The notes: generated by a model from the sequence alone, not told the origin. A stretch of 64,000 nucleotides of DNA from Cheiracanthium punctorium (GCA_038373885.1 JAWZYV010018289.1:372001-436000); one strand, 5' to 3'; numbered from the stretch's first letter, positions 34,997 to 47,784 are shown. Numbers and translations are program-made.

Positions 34997-36088
34997 TTTG
35001 CCTTCAATCAATCAACCTATGTCATTTGCTGCTCGTTCCTTTTCTTTGCAAGCAAAGGGCAAGATGGTAGAAGGCAAACTATTGGAGAGCAAATCTTCGT
35101 TTTCAATGAATCCCTTGCCGTTACCGTCTAATATTTTCTTTACCGCTGTAAAGAAGCTATAAATGATACACTGTTTCAAATTTGACGCAGTTTCGCCAAA
35201 ACATGGTACTAGAAAAGTTGACTTCATAAGATGGTAAAAATTTGTTCCAGTATTTGGTGCTCAAGTTGAAGAATAAAGTTAAGTAGGTCCGACCGTGCAC
35301 TAGAAAAATGTTGAACTGTAAAATTGAAAGCATTTGACAACACATTGGTAAAACATTGAACTTTTAAATGGGTAATATGTGTTAAAAATGGCACTGTCTA
35401 TAAAAACGACTTTCTAAAAATAGGAAGTTACCTAGATTACAATTTTAGCAAGCTGCTTTATATGTATGTGTGTCAACAGCAGTATTGAGCTTTATTTAAT
35501 TATTTTTTTCATAGTAAGATCAAACATTTAAAATTTTATTTGCAAAATTTATTGCAACTAATTAAATTCAATTGGTTGATTAGCTGTGAAGTGAAATTGA
35601 AATTAAATCCATTAATTGTGTTTTACAATTTATGTAATTGAAATTATTATTTACAATTAAATTCTCAATCGCTTATTATAACAATTCTCAACAGCAGCAA
35701 TAGAACCCGGGGCCACTACGTGAACACTCCGTACGTTAGCCACCAGACCGAACGGTTGCTGCCTGAAAGCTCATGGAAATACTTTTTCAGTTTTGCTACC
35801 GACAGTTGTGGATCAACCCCCCCCGCCCCCCGAGAGCACTTCAGTTCAATGTTGAACTCATGTTTAACCTGTTTGCTCTCATCATTGAAAAGACACAAAG
35901 GAGACGTAGTCATGTTTAGTTGAAATTGTTTTCATTTACCTGTTAATAATCGATCCAGTAACAATCCCTCCTTTTTATAATCAATCCTGTTAATAATCAA
36001 TTTTAGTCAAGTGCTTTCCGTGAAAGATCTATAAGTTTTTGACTAACAACGGTGAGAAAGTTCACTATTATTTCAAGGAGATTATTAA

Positions 36089-36472
36089 CTCTTTGAGGCT
36101 CAACCCTTTCCCAATGCTGAAAAAAGGGCAGCCGTTGCCATCGCTCGACTTAACTACCAGCAAGATGGCGGACGATCGAAACGTTCATCGCGTGCCACAG
36201 ATCTAGAGACCGTTTTTTGACGACAGCTGGCTGTGCCGGGCACAGCCAGCGTTCTTCGCATTCTTCCATTTTTCAGCAGATGTCAGTGCTGTTAAAAATA
36301 ATCGTGACCATTTTTTTTACGTCAAATGACGTGCTTAAAAAGTAAAGGATTTTCGTGGAGCTATGTCACGCGCAACTATTTTTATAGAAATCAAATCTAT
36401 TCTTCGTGACTGGCAGCAGTCAAAACGTCAGAGTTTGGTGTTCCCAGCGAGGGATCACTGCGCCTTAAAGGG
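36089..36472 (+). mobile_element. TTAA-flanked foldback miniature element, copy 1 (384 bp)
   Basis: TTAA occurs immediately outside each end (36085-36088, 36473-36476). The left end is CTCTTTGAGGC; the reverse complement of the right end is CCCTTTAAGGC. TTAA targets and CCYTTTR ends are typical of piggyBac-type elements. Only one long arm of the internal hairpin remains; the centre is a small perfect hairpin (GCTGGCTGTGCC/GGGCACAGCCAGC). No coding frame is present. Confidence 0.8.
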
Positions 36473-38068
36473 TTAACAGGTATATGAAGACGACGTTTCC
36501 GACCCGACATTCTCATGTGATTTTGTAACGTCTTGGTTCCTTCTACCACTCTTTGCATGCTTTTTCACAAGAGTTCCCTGTATATGCGATCTTTGACGGA
36601 GAGCATTCTTTTACAAACTTAATTTTGTTTTTGTTTGGAAAAGATTTACTTCTCCGAAACGCCCTTTAAAGAATGAACTGTCTGTAGACCACAATGTATT
36701 TCAATCAATTTGTTTGTGTGACACTCTAAAAGCTGATGCTGTATATACAATTTTTAACGGGTTCATATAAGCAAAATTTCGTGGCAGTCAGTGTATACTT
36801 GTATCTGTTAGAGCACAGACTGACAGACGAATGGAAGTACAGACTAGCCGAAATTATCCATATTTTTCAACTCGAAAGTGCAAAAACTATTTTTGAAATG
36901 ACTATTTTTTTTTTCGAGTTTTTACAACGTAGTCTAGTCCTAAGCACGGGCAATGCGGGATCGTAGAGGAACGTTATAAAACGCATGCCGGGAAGCAGTG
37001 GTGGCAACAGAAGAGGAATCATCAACACTGTGCCTTTTCAATGATGATAGCGAATATGTTAAGCTTAGGTTCGATTGATAGGGTAAACCGTTATACAAAC
37101 ACACAACAACCCTTTTCTTTACTTATGCAAATGTCTTAACATGTTGTGGAGAGGAAAAAAAAATTTATTTTTTATTTACCAAGATTACCAGACGGTTAAT
37201 TACTTTCAAAACGAACAAAATAAGTGAAATTTTCTAACAAACGAAAACAGATTTTTAGCCTGAAGTGTGCTTCCCCTCCCCTCATTCTGCCGCTGTGACC
37301 AGTAATAAAATATCATAGTTTATGATAAGTTTTTATTATGGCAGCACTGAAAGTAAAGTCGGCTTTTCTCCCCGACCAGACAAGACTCGTCTGGCTCGCC
37401 CGCCATAACATTATGCATAGATGTGGATAACGGATTTGCATCACGCAGTGCAGAGCAGACAGATGAAAATGTGATTCATAGCGTTATACGCCCCCTCCGA
37501 TTTCCCCTCGTCTGTCCCCCGCACATTGATTATAATCCATCGTATTCAGTTGAATTCGCTCCCCGCACAAATCGATCCAGAGAAGCAGGACAATAACCAC
37601 AGGGGCGCAAGGGCCCCAGCGCTGGGAAATTCAGCCATAATTTGGCGAAGCGCAATTTCGAAAAGTAACAGTTGTGTGTGTCTGTACGTTGTTATAAAGA
37701 GAAAACTTTCTAAACCACACGCAGACGATAAACAAGTATTATTAACATTTTTTAATTTTTTTTCTTTTTTCAGTGGCAACAAAACTCACTAAAGCGTTTT
37801 TTAATAACAGAATAAAATTGTCGAAGCGGATGATTTAACAAGATTTTTAAAATTTCGTTTTCTTCTTTTTTTTTCTATAGATTATTAGTAAGTATACTAT
37901 AGTTTGTGAGAGATTTTACAGTGTTTGATTCGAACTAAGACAAGTTGCGATAGAATTATATGTGTCATGAAATTATGTGTTTCCTACGACTTTGGTGTGA
38001 GGGATTTTAAGGAACGGTGCCTGAATTCGAATATCATTTGTGATCTCACTACTAGATAAGTTTTGTAA

Positions 38069-38095
38069 GTACAATATATATATATATATATATAT
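38069..38095. repeat. Microsatellite (TA)n
   Basis: A run of TA dinucleotides in otherwise plain AT-rich sequence. Confidence 0.95.
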
Positions 38096-39479
38096 AATAC
38101 GGTAAACGCTTTCCCCCAAATTTCGAAAAGAATGGATTCAAAAATAAAAATTTGGGGACATTCTCAGAAATAGGGTTTGAAACTTACGCTCCACGAGAGG
38201 GTAAATCTCGCATTTCGGATCGTTTGGTTATCCAGACCTGACACCAGCGCAAAAAAGATTTTATTGTTTACATGTGTATAATATTTAGGGATAAAATTTT
38301 AATATCAACTATTTAGGTTTAAAATGGGCATAGAATCGAACTACTTTCAAGAGAATAAAATTATACTGTCACCGGAAAACCAGAGCTATATTCTAAATTT
38401 CTGAGCTATATCTTGATAGTAAGTGGGTAAAAAATAGATTACCTGATTTGAAAAAGAGCGACATAGATCCCTTAAATAGCCAAGCTGAATAAACTCTTAT
38501 AAAAGCAAAAACTCTGAGCTAACAGCCGTGCCTAAAGCTTGCTGGCTGATCCTGTATTTCTATAAGAGCTTTTTAAAACATTTTTTTTCCCCCAAGTAAA
38601 TGAATATAGCTTCATTTACTCGTAAATTTGATTGCTGTTTATTAAAAACTCTAAAATAAACAAATGAATGAGTATTAATCATGTAAATGTTTAACAAACA
38701 AGATATACTCTGAAAGGTATACCATGATTTATTTTCATTTCACTCAAAACTTCAATTTTAATGTTCAACCTGCTCACTCTCACGACTTCATTAACTAGAA
38801 GTTCATTAAAATTGCTATAAACATGTTTTGAGCACTGAACGGCTTTAAATAAATAAATAAATATATTTTAATTCATTACAGGAAGACTAAACTGTTTACT
38901 GTTTCTATGGCGATAAATTCGTATTGGCAAAATTATTTATAATTAATTAATGGTTATATCATATGAAATTTTGAAATTAGGCCGTTTTTTAATGCTAGCA
39001 TAAAGACCAGTTCATTACTGTCATAAAATTGGGTTCTGAAATTTTCATTAAGTTTCCTACTTGAATTTAATTTCAAAAAGAATTAATAAAAATCCGACAT
39101 AAATTATTCTAAAATGAATAGCCAATGGTGCCTTTTTAAAATTAGAAGCAAAATTTTTAATTTCTTAAACTCGGAAGTTTTTAAAATGAAAACATCAATG
39201 TCGAATTATATGCATTGAAAAAAGGTACAGATAATTCGATAATTGTATGAAATTTATATAAAACGAAGCCATTAAACGTGAAATCGCTCTTAAAATACAT
39301 CAACCCAAAATGGCTGGAGCAGTTCTAATCTAAATCGTTTCCATTTATGGATAACATGAATGAATAAAATCTCAGTAAAATTTTATTTTCCCTTCTGAAT
39401 ATAAATACTCCTTTTTTTCGTATTCACGAGAGAAAAGGGGGGAGGGAGAGGGGATGGAATCCTTAATTCCAATATCCGT

Positions 39480-39730
39480 TACTTGATGAGAGTATGTACC
39501 TCAGAAAAAACGCAAGCATCGTTCTTGTAACCATAGCAACGCGCATGTCGCATACTGATCATAAATTATCTTTTGGCGGCAGTTGACTGTCGCCAATGCA
39601 ACCCAGCGGAAAGAACAGACGGTGTTAGAATGGAGAGGGTAGAAAAGCATAGCTAACGTGTTTATTTGAACTTTAAAAATTGAAGAAGACAGTGAAATTC
39701 ACGACTGGATGATTAAGTAAGTTAGTTTGA
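39480..39730 (+). promoter_or_regulatory. Candidate promoter with exact RFX X-box
   Basis: GTAACCATAGCAAC at 39527-39540 fits the RFX consensus GTNRCC-N(0-3)-RGYAAC exactly. A CCAAT box (39593-39597) follows, then a candidate donor AA|GTAAGT near 39717. X-boxes of this form mark promoters of ciliary and sensory-neuron genes in animals. No coding exon could be tied to it. It may serve a plus-strand gene with a noncoding first exon, or be chance. Confidence 0.35.
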
Positions 39731-41300
39731 GATGTTACTAAAAATTATAAAGATAAGAAATAATGAATAAGAATCTCTGATTGTGCGAATTCTCAAACTG
39801 TATAGCTGTATTCCTAGATGAGTTAGGGTTAAGGCAGTGAAACGGATTTACAGGCAACGCCATTGTCAAATTCTTCCAAGGAAAAGCGTCACAGAACGCA
39901 ACTCATATCCTAGTAGTGTAATTATTTCATTTAAAATCATTAATGCTAATATTTCAATGAATTAAAATAAAAATAGGAATTATTTATATATATATATATA
40001 AATAAATAAAAATGTGATAAATGGAAAATAGTAATCAGTTTATTCTTTTACGAATTTTTTTTTTACTAATGATGCTTAATTATTACCATCGTAAAAATTG
40101 AAAAAAAAATTTAATTGAAAGATTAATCTGAATGTTAAATTACTGTAGAAAACATATCATAAGCAATAAAAAAGTGCTCATCTTATCAAAGATGCATCGA
40201 CTTAACGAATTGATCTAGTTGACGTTGGTTTGTTAAAAAAATGATAATAGAAAAATAACTCTTGTATATTAACATAATTCCAAAAAAGTTTATTGAATTT
40301 TGTTGAAAAATTATTTTGCATAAAAATTTTATAGCATAAAACAGTATAAAACATGTTTAAAAATGAAGAACAAAGCTATATTCTACGCTTTACCCCCTAA
40401 GAATATCTTTTAGAATGTAATCGAATTATATAAGCTATAAATTTTTAGATACTTTGTATTATAATGGTATAATTTACATACACTGTGGACTAGTTGTTCC
40501 TAATCTTTATAATAAATAATTTTAATCTTTACAAAAAAGAAAAAAATAATTTGTTATTCTTTTAAATTTTCATTTGCTCTTTTTTTTCCTTTGCGAATTG
40601 CTTAATAACTATCTTTTCACAGCTTATTTAAAATAGGATCCTCAATAGCTTTACTGAGTTATTCTTCTTAAAGTAATAAAATTTAAGTAATTACAATAGG
40701 ATCTTCAATAGCTTTTCTGAGTTATTCTGTTAACTCGGTAAAGTAATATAATATTATATATATATATAATATTATATTTACTTTATTATAATTACATTAT
40801 ATAAATTAAGTTATAATTACATTATATAAAAAGTTCATATACATATATATATTACGAATGACTTGGTAAAAAAATAACTGCGCTCATATTAATGTACAAT
40901 ACTCCAGCTGAAAAGCAGAATGTCCTTTGTAAATCACAAAATCAAGCATTTGCATAATACATTTGCATTATAACTTCAAGCACGCTTTTTCACCATTTAA
41001 AGTTCCCATAAAAGTCAGAAAATCTTCCATCGAAATTAATTCATTAATGAAAACTAAGGTGGTGATACATTTATTTCAAGTGAAATTACAGGCATTCTTT
41101 GGATAAAATGAAAAACGTGAATATTTCCAGCGCAAAGAAATGTGAAGTTGTAATTACATGTTTCTAAAGTACTATAAAGAAAAATTGCACACAAATCTAA
41201 AACTTTTTGTTTTATTATTTAAAAGTCAGCTTTTATAACATTTTAATACAAATAATTTTTTAGAACTTTTAAAGATGCGTTTTATTTAATAATTTTCGAT

Positions 41301-41833
41301 ATACAGGGTGTATCACAATTACCTCTCGGGTTTGGAAGGCTTATAAAAAATATATATTACCAATACAGCAAGAAAGTTGACTTTAATGAAGAAAGAAATG
41401 TTACAGGTTTTATTTCAGTAAAGTTCAATATGTAAATCTTCCGCGACGGACTAATGCAAGGGCGCGGTATAGTTAGTTTGTCGGTGGGCGCGGTTAGTTA
41501 GAAGATTGACATATGTACATACATTTTATGGAAGTAAAATAGGATCATTAATTTCTTCTTTCTCAATTGGGGCGGTTGCCCCCACGCCCCCCCCCATAAT
41601 CTGTACTTGTTTCGTGATGCTTATGATTCGACAAAGTAACTGCCCTCTCCCTCCTCCCACCCCTGACAAAATTGCATTAATCCGTCGCTGTCACGAAAGG
41701 TTCACATATTGGAGTATTATGAAATAAAACTTGAAACATTTCTTTCTCCAATAAAATCAACTTGTTGCTGTATTGGTAATGTATATATAATATAAGCCTT
41801 CCAAACCCGGGAGGGAATTGTGACATACCCTGT
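41301..41833. mobile_element. Terminal-inverted-repeat element, arms about 160 bp, TA-flanked
   Basis: The left TATACAGGGTGTATCAC and the reverse complement of the right end, ATACAGGGTATGTCAC, begin arms that match through GGTTTGGAAGGCTTATA, ATTACCAATACAGCA and GAAAGAAATGTT. The middle is a relative of the hAT-like element at 28957 (shared GTTAGTTTGTCGGTGGG and TTAGAAGATTGACATA), probably a nested insertion between about 41440 and 41690. Confidence 0.82.
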
Positions 41834-42291
41834 ATTTTAATATTCTCCATGAAAATTTTTTAATTTATGAATAAGTGCAGAACTTTTATGAGAGTAAGGA
41901 ACAAATATATAGTATATGTATAATAACTATATAGCAAACAATTTGCTTTCAGAAAAGTTTTTTTGCTGAGCTTTAGAAATCTGATGTAGTCCATGAAACG
42001 AAAAGGATTTTTTGTCTAAGAAAAATATTTAAACCAAAATTCAACTGTATTGAACTCAAAAGTAAAAAGTATTTTTTAAGGACCACCTTTCACCCTCATA
42101 TCATAAACCTGAGTTATAAAATCTCCATCGTAGCGCAAAATTATAGTAACTAATATTATTTTACTAGTTTTTAATATGTTATTGCGAAAAATATTTTTAC
42201 ATGCCTAATTATTTAAACGTGTACTCGATTAAAATAAGAGATTTGCATGTGAAAAGTGAGCTGGAACGAATTTCTTTAAATAAATGAACTT

Positions 42292-42480
42292 GGATTATAA
42301 AACACTTTCCAACATGATAAAACCAGAAAAACAATTGAAGCCGACGCAAGGATTGTGATACACTCGCTCCATGTAATGAAATCAGAAAAATGAGTTGGGC
42401 CAGCAAATGAATTATGATACACTTTCCTACATACAACAAAACTAGAAAAGCAAATAGCACCGACGCATGGATTATGATAC
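42292..42480. repeat. Minisatellite, 58-60 bp unit, 3.2 copies
   Basis: Units start at 42292, 42350, 42409 and 42469 with GGATTATRAWACAC. Each carries a CAGAAAA/TAGAAAA segment and an end near CCGACGCA. A single related unit (GCATCGATTATAAAACACTTTCCAACA) occurs near 57967, so the motif is dispersed. Confidence 0.9.
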
Positions 42481-42599
42481 AGTTTTATTATGTAGCATTA
42501 TAGTGCAAATTAAAATCTGAAAATGTTTGAATTTTATTTATTTAGTTTTCTATTACGATAGCTATCGTTGTATTCCGAAAATTGGTAACGACATTGACC

Positions 42600-42994
42600 G
42601 AACTGTTCGCGCGACGTGAGCGTCAATAATTTACCCACAGCTGTCCGCTGCGAAGTTCAAGCCCGCTCGCTCGCTCTACCCGCACACACTCATTCAGCTG
42701 CGACGTCCCCAGGATAACAGCTGCCGCCTAGAGCGATCGCAAAAAGGGTAAACCATGGGCCGGTAAAAAGAAAAAGAAAAAAAGAATAATCTCACACTAT
42801 ATAAATTTTCGATTCACGCATCTCCTCTCTTTCAGATGGGATTGCCCCCTTCCTAGACGTTTCTCAATGCAATCCGGGAAAAACCTGAAGGCATGAACGT
42901 TGCTGCGTGGGTGTTCCCGGATTCATCCGGGAAGTCCGGTAGGGGTTTGCGAATTCGGATTGCGTAAGAGAAGTCTGGCGTAAAGAAGGTTTTT
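42600..42994 (+). promoter_or_regulatory. CpG-rich promoter and 5' UTR with TATA box and three upstream ORFs
   Basis: The sequence rises sharply in GC and CpG compared with its surroundings. TATATAAAT lies at 42798-42806. CTCCTCTCTTTCAG at 42822-42835 is a strong acceptor-like site, so an alternative reading is an exon beginning at 42836 after a short intron. Between it and the start at 42995 are three short upstream reading frames starting at about 42836, 42868 and 42895. These would reduce translation of the main frame. Confidence 0.5.
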
Positions 42995-43055
42995 ATGGAA
43001 TCCATGGACGAAAATCGGGCGGCCGCGTCTGCTGCACCTAAGGGCAGAAAGAGGG
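42995..43055 (+). CDS. Candidate first coding exon A, unrecognised protein
   Basis: The ATG at 42995 opens MESMDENRAAASAAPKGRKR, running 20 codons plus one base to the strong donor GAGGG|GTAAGTT. The N-terminus has an acidic start, an alanine-rich stretch and a basic KGRKRG end, suggestive of a cytoplasmic or nuclear regulator rather than a secreted protein. The -3 base is T, so start context is mediocre; a second in-frame ATG lies three codons later. GC content is much higher than in flanking sequence. The next exon is not in view. Phase 1 at the donor equals that of the exon at 49188. Confidence 0.5.
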
Positions 43056-43059
43056 GTAA

Positions 43060-44470
43060 GTTATTGTTTTCTTGTATTTTATTCGGAATGCATTTTATTG
43101 GAAATTTTGAAGCTGACGTTATTTCGTTTAAAATAAGTTTTCTTTATAAACAATGCCATGAGAAATATACTTCGTATATATTATATAATACGCAATCAAT
43201 TGTCTGAATTATAAACAGTTATGTTTTGATAACATTATTTTTGTTAGGAAGTTCTAAGAAAAATATTCTGAATTCAAGAAATAACTACAATAATTAATTT
43301 TTCTTTCTTCTTTCCAGAAGATTATAAAAATTTTAGTTTCACAGTACTAAAACTGGGATGTAATAGTAATAACAATGATAATAGTGAACGATCGAAGGTG
43401 TATTTTTTAAATAATTTTTCTATAGTTTATAATAATAATAATAATAATTAGTATTATACAACAACAATAATAATAAACTATGAAAGATGTATTTTGAAAT
43501 AATTTAAGAATTCAGATTGATATATTCTATGTATAATATACATTTTAAATTTCCATGCTGCGTTCTCGGCATTGCAAAATTTATAAAATTAATAGCTTAA
43601 CAAAATATCTTTCTATATACATTTCCAATTAACTTCTTGAGTAAAAAAAAAAAAAAAAAAAGCAAAGAAAGTTTTCTTGAAGTCATACTAATAGACATTC
43701 AATTAAAATTAATTTACGAAATATTTCATATCAATAAGTCCATTTTCACAGTTAACTATACTTTTCAAATTAAGGTTTCGTCATTCATTGAACTGTTATC
43801 TAAAATTTTTAATTTGCATGAAATGGCAATAAAACATCCTTAAATATGTAGACAGAAATCTGTCTTATTTCGTCACGTTGTGCACGCAAAATAACTGCTA
43901 CCCAAACCAGTAATGTATTTAATTTGGTTCCAGAGGAAAATATAAGTTTTTCGAAAGTGCAGCAATTTCTCAGAAAAATTCGAATTTTTAACTGTGCATA
44001 ATTGTACTTAAGAAATCTGCGATTTTTTCGTTGTTGCTTGATGAAAGATCTATATCAAATTAGATTAATCATTCAAAAATTGAATTAATCGATTTAAATT
44101 AAACCAAAGGTCTAAATATACACATGCTTAAGTTGTACGTGTTAGTGTTATTATTATTATTATTATTTTATCATGTATGTATTTTTTCATTATTTATCTG
44201 TACAAATTTGTTTGTACATGTGTTGACCTGCACTCTGACTATTTCACAGTTCCATCTGAAGTTAATTATGGAATGAATTATGTGCTAATAACTGATAAAT
44301 ATTTTTGGCATAATTCATTCTTCTCATAAAATATATGTATGCCTAGATATTTTTAATTAATACTTACATTTTACCTATTACTGTTTAAAGACACTTGCGA
44401 AAGTACATATGGGTTTTTCTCTTGTTGTGATGTTCAGTCGATGTAACAGCAATCTGCGCTGGACAAAAGC
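43060..44470. other. No gene seen: AT-rich, simple repeats
   Basis: Contains AAT/AAC trinucleotide runs at 43428-43475 and a TTA run near 44148-44166. It is consistent with intron sequence downstream of the candidate exon at 42995. Confidence 0.55.
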
Positions 44471-44484
44471 GCTCTGAAAGGTGA

Positions 44485-44640
44485 CTAGTTCAAAACCAGG
44501 TCGCGTCCGCCGATTTAACCGTTCGGAGTTTTCCGTGGTTTCGTCCGAAACTCAGCGTAAATACAAGTTAGGACCCCTTAGAAAGACCCCCATGGAGGGC
44601 ACCTCGCCCATAGGCCTAGATTCCTCGTGTAGACAATTGG
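44485..44640 (+). repeat. tRNA-derived SINE, copy 3 (diverged)
   Basis: AGTTCAAAACCAGG is a B-box-like sequence. The body follows the order seen in the copies at 34803 and 51469: GCCGATTTAACCGTTCGGAG, CAGCGTAAATAC, GGCACCTCGCCC and CCTCGTGTAG. The A-box end is missing or unrecognisable. Confidence 0.6.
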
Positions 44641-45574
44641 CCTTAATCCCACAACCTAACCCTAAAAGCAAGAAGCAGAAGGTGACGAAAATGCCCTTTT
44701 TTGTTGACTTGACTGCCCATTTTAATAACCTGAAAAAGAGGAAAGAACAAAAAGTATATATCAGCACACACACTCACACTAAATAAATAAATAAAAACTA
44801 ACAAATAAAATAAAATAAAATAAACTTTATAAAGCACATAATTCTCTATCTTCTACTGTGTTCTGGACTCTATGTTCTACTTTCTCACCCAAAATTTTTC
44901 CTTAACTTTTACAAGACAATGTTCCCAATTGAGAACATCAAATTAAAAATTTATTCAAAAATGAAATTTTTATCAATATTGACTTGAAAAAATTAACAGA
45001 TAAAGTTAAAAGATGACTTGGTTTTTTAAAATAGAAGTTGCATTTTTATCATTAGTGGGAAACCGAACAAAAGTCATGAAAATAGCCATTTTAACAAATT
45101 TTTACAGAGCTGTCTTGGTACACCCCCACCCCTTCAAACTTTTAATTGATATCTTTACTTAAATTTAAAAATAAATCTTTTATTAATTCTTAGTATTTCA
45201 CTTATTATTTAAACTTCAGTACATTACGTTTTTGAAAATAATGTATAGTCAGAAATGACCCATGCTCTAATAAATAAAATATAATATTGTATTTAATAAA
45301 TAAATAATATTTAATATTGTATGTCTGGATCTCAATTTGGTCTGTAAAAGGTTAGAAGAAAAAAAAATAACTAAAAAATTCGAAGAATTATGGGTCACCC
45401 AAGGGATTGATCAAAATTTTTAAATCTTAAGAGCCAGCAAAAATATTCAGAAACCACACGTAAATTGAAATATAGTAAAAACAAAAACAATAATAATAAT
45501 AAAAACCTAGTCCTCAAGGAATACTTTTTGTCGCCTAGAAGACCGGGCTTCCGGGTTTAGTCGAACCCTGGGCC

Positions 45575-46012
45575 CAGTGGCACACCCACGATTTTAGTTT
45601 AGGGGGGGCTAAGGCTACAAATCCTGATGAACTCGGTTATAATGACCTCGATTGTAGTAATAATTCTCTCATAACGTTAAAATATTCTGTACCACTTACC
45701 TGTAGCAGAATCCAGTATCAACGTAACTCGTTATAGAGTCAAATAATTATCCGATTTTTTCAATGACGTTGTAACATGACAAACTTAATGAACTTAACCG
45801 TATTTCATACACTAACTGTAAGTATTTATTTAAAAAACGTCTTTTTTTGTAAAAAAATATTTTAGAAGCAATTTGAAGACAAATTTTAAAAGTAAAATAA
45901 TTTAATCCATTAATGACCATTTTCAATTTATCAAGCTTTTCAGATCTAACTCTCCAGCTTTAGGGAGAGGGGGATTTAGCCCCCAATAGCCCCCTCCGTG
46001 GGTTCGCCTATG
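45575..46012. mobile_element. hAT-like miniature element, 438 bp, perfect 8-bp duplication
   Basis: Begins CAGTGGCACACCCACG; the reverse complement of the right end is CATAGGCGAACCCACGG. CCTGGGCC is duplicated exactly at 45567-45574 and 46013-46020. Both ends carry GGGGGCT/AGCCCCC subterminal sequence. Confidence 0.8.
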
Positions 46013-46051
46013 CCTGGGCCACCCAATAGCTGCCGGTGGACACCCTGGTGG

Positions 46052-47010
46052 CAGTGGCGGCTCGTGGGTTATTTAAGAGGAGGTTCACAAAACAATTTTC
46101 GAAAATTAAATGTGCAGATACGACGCACCTTACAAGTTAAAATAGATTTGCGTTTCCAGCAGTTAATGGAAAACAATGCACGCGAATGAAAGAAAACAAG
46201 TCATCTTTGCAGGGCCGTACCCAGAAAAAAATTTCAGGGGAGGGGGGACCAAGAGGTGAAAAAGGCTAAATTTTTCACAAAAAGGCTTCATTATTATTCT
46301 TTTGTTAACAAAATTTTAAATTTCGGGGGGGGGAGGACCCCTGGTCCTCCCCCCCTAAGGTACGGGCTTGCATCTTTGGTGTTACATTTCGTCACCAAGA
46401 TAAGTTTTAGCAAAGGTACTGTCTTGATTCATTTTAGTTCCATTTTTTTTCAAAGGATACTATTGAAAAATGCCATTGCTTTAGCTCTGAAACACGTCTT
46501 TCACTCGCATCTAGTTTACTTTACACGAGTTTGTAAAAAAATAATGTAGAGAAAAATGATAGAAATAAAGAAAATATTAAGAAAATGAAAAAAAAAATTA
46601 ATTAACTAACCGAACGTAACAAACCATTTGAAAATCCGGAAGCGATACCGCAAAATTGGAGCTGTGTGCACGATGAAACTGTGCGAACGGAATGATTTCA
46701 TCAGTGCCGTACACTTTTCCAGCTGTCTCGGCTTCTCATACCAAAGAGCGGTAAAAAATTTTCCGTTCGCACGTGCGATTGATTCAAAACTGCTGTAGTA
46801 ACCTACACTACAGTGCGTTAGCTATAATAAGCCTATTTAATAATAGTGGGAGGAGGGGGGGGGAGAGCGTAAAATTCATGTTTTAAATTCACATAAATCT
46901 AGAAGTGTGCTTCATATTTGTTTTAAATTTAATTTGTTAATGTGTTTATTCTTTAGTTTTTCCTTTGGGGGTTCACGTGCTCATGTGCTCAAATGGAGGA
47001 GCCGCCACTG
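46052..47010. mobile_element. hAT-like element, 959 bp, perfect 8-bp duplication
   Basis: Ends CAGTGGCGGCTCGTGGG and (inverted) CAGTGGCGGCTCCTCCA are flanked by CCTGGTGG at 46044-46051 and 47011-47018. It contains another inserted element at 46210-46370. No transposase frame is visible. Confidence 0.9.
46210..46370. mobile_element. Nested hAT-like miniature element, 161 bp, perfect 8-bp duplication
   Basis: Ends CAGGGCCGTACCCAG and (inverted) CAAGCCCGTACCTTA are flanked by CATCTTTG at 46202-46209 and 46371-46378. It lies inside the 46052-47010 element and is therefore the younger insertion. Confidence 0.9.
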
Positions 47011-47129
47011 CCTGGTGGTCCTATAAATTTTACAGCCTCTTGTAAAAATGATTGCGCAAAAGTTAGTTATCAGGGCCACAACACGATGCGGGCCCCGTTC
47101 GTTTAACGGAGAAGTAGGTGGGGGGGGGA

Positions 47130-47560
47130 GGTGAGAAGGAGTCGGAGAGGGTCGCAAAAGAAATCAGATCCCCCCCTTTTGTTATGCAGCAAGAAGAGCC
47201 ACAGCCGGCTTCGCGCGCGCGTGTGTCAACAGGGGCCTGGTCGTGCGCGCGCGCGTGTGCGCCGTTTTCCGCGTAGAATACATCCTTCCCGCCACATCCT
47301 CTCTCTCCCTCGCAACGGGATCCTGGCGAAGCCTTTTCAGTGGCTTTTGTAGTTCTTCTCTTCCGAAGAGGAACGGATGCGGATGGAAGAGGATGAATGA
47401 ATGCACTCTCCTCCTCGACCCTGCGGGGAGGAAGAGAGAGAGAGAGAGAAAAGAGATGTCTGGGGGGGGAAAAAAATTAAAAAATCATAACCATCCAGGG
47501 CAACGCTGGCACGCGACAGATGCTACCGGTTAAAAAACGAGATGTGTCAAGGGCAGAGAT
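47130..47560. promoter_or_regulatory. CpG-rich island-like segment
   Basis: The segment stands out for CG-dinucleotide runs (CGCGCGCGTGTGT at about 47215 and again near 47250), a GAGAGA tract at 47435-47449 and low AT content. GAGA tracts and CpG-rich DNA are common at arthropod promoters. No exon or start site could be placed, so its role is open. Confidence 0.3.
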
Positions 47561-47784
47561 GGCGAAGTCGGAAAAGTTCAGACGGTCGTCTTGGATTCCC
47601 GAGATTTATTTTAACACCGTTCAACCTTGGCGGATCCAGGGGAGGGAATAGGGTGGAGGGGGCGGGGGGGGGTCTTCATGTCCTCAAAAAACCATTGCAT
47701 AACCCTTTCACACCCGACAAATATATCATACCTGAAATTAAAGAACAATCTCATAACTGTCTTTAAAAAAATTATTACACTTAA

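Noticed and set aside
37340..37410. Inverted-repeat element suggested by TATGGCAG and CGCCATAA
   Set aside because: Pairing is limited to a few bases and no target duplication exists.
44481..44786. 101-codon plus-strand frame with a Lys-rich end
   Set aside because: It overlaps the third SINE copy, whose segment order explains the sequence better than coding does.
47130..47560. Coding gene in the CpG-rich segment
   Set aside because: Overlapping frames exist on both strands because stops are rare in GC-rich DNA. No domain or consistent splice structure is seen.
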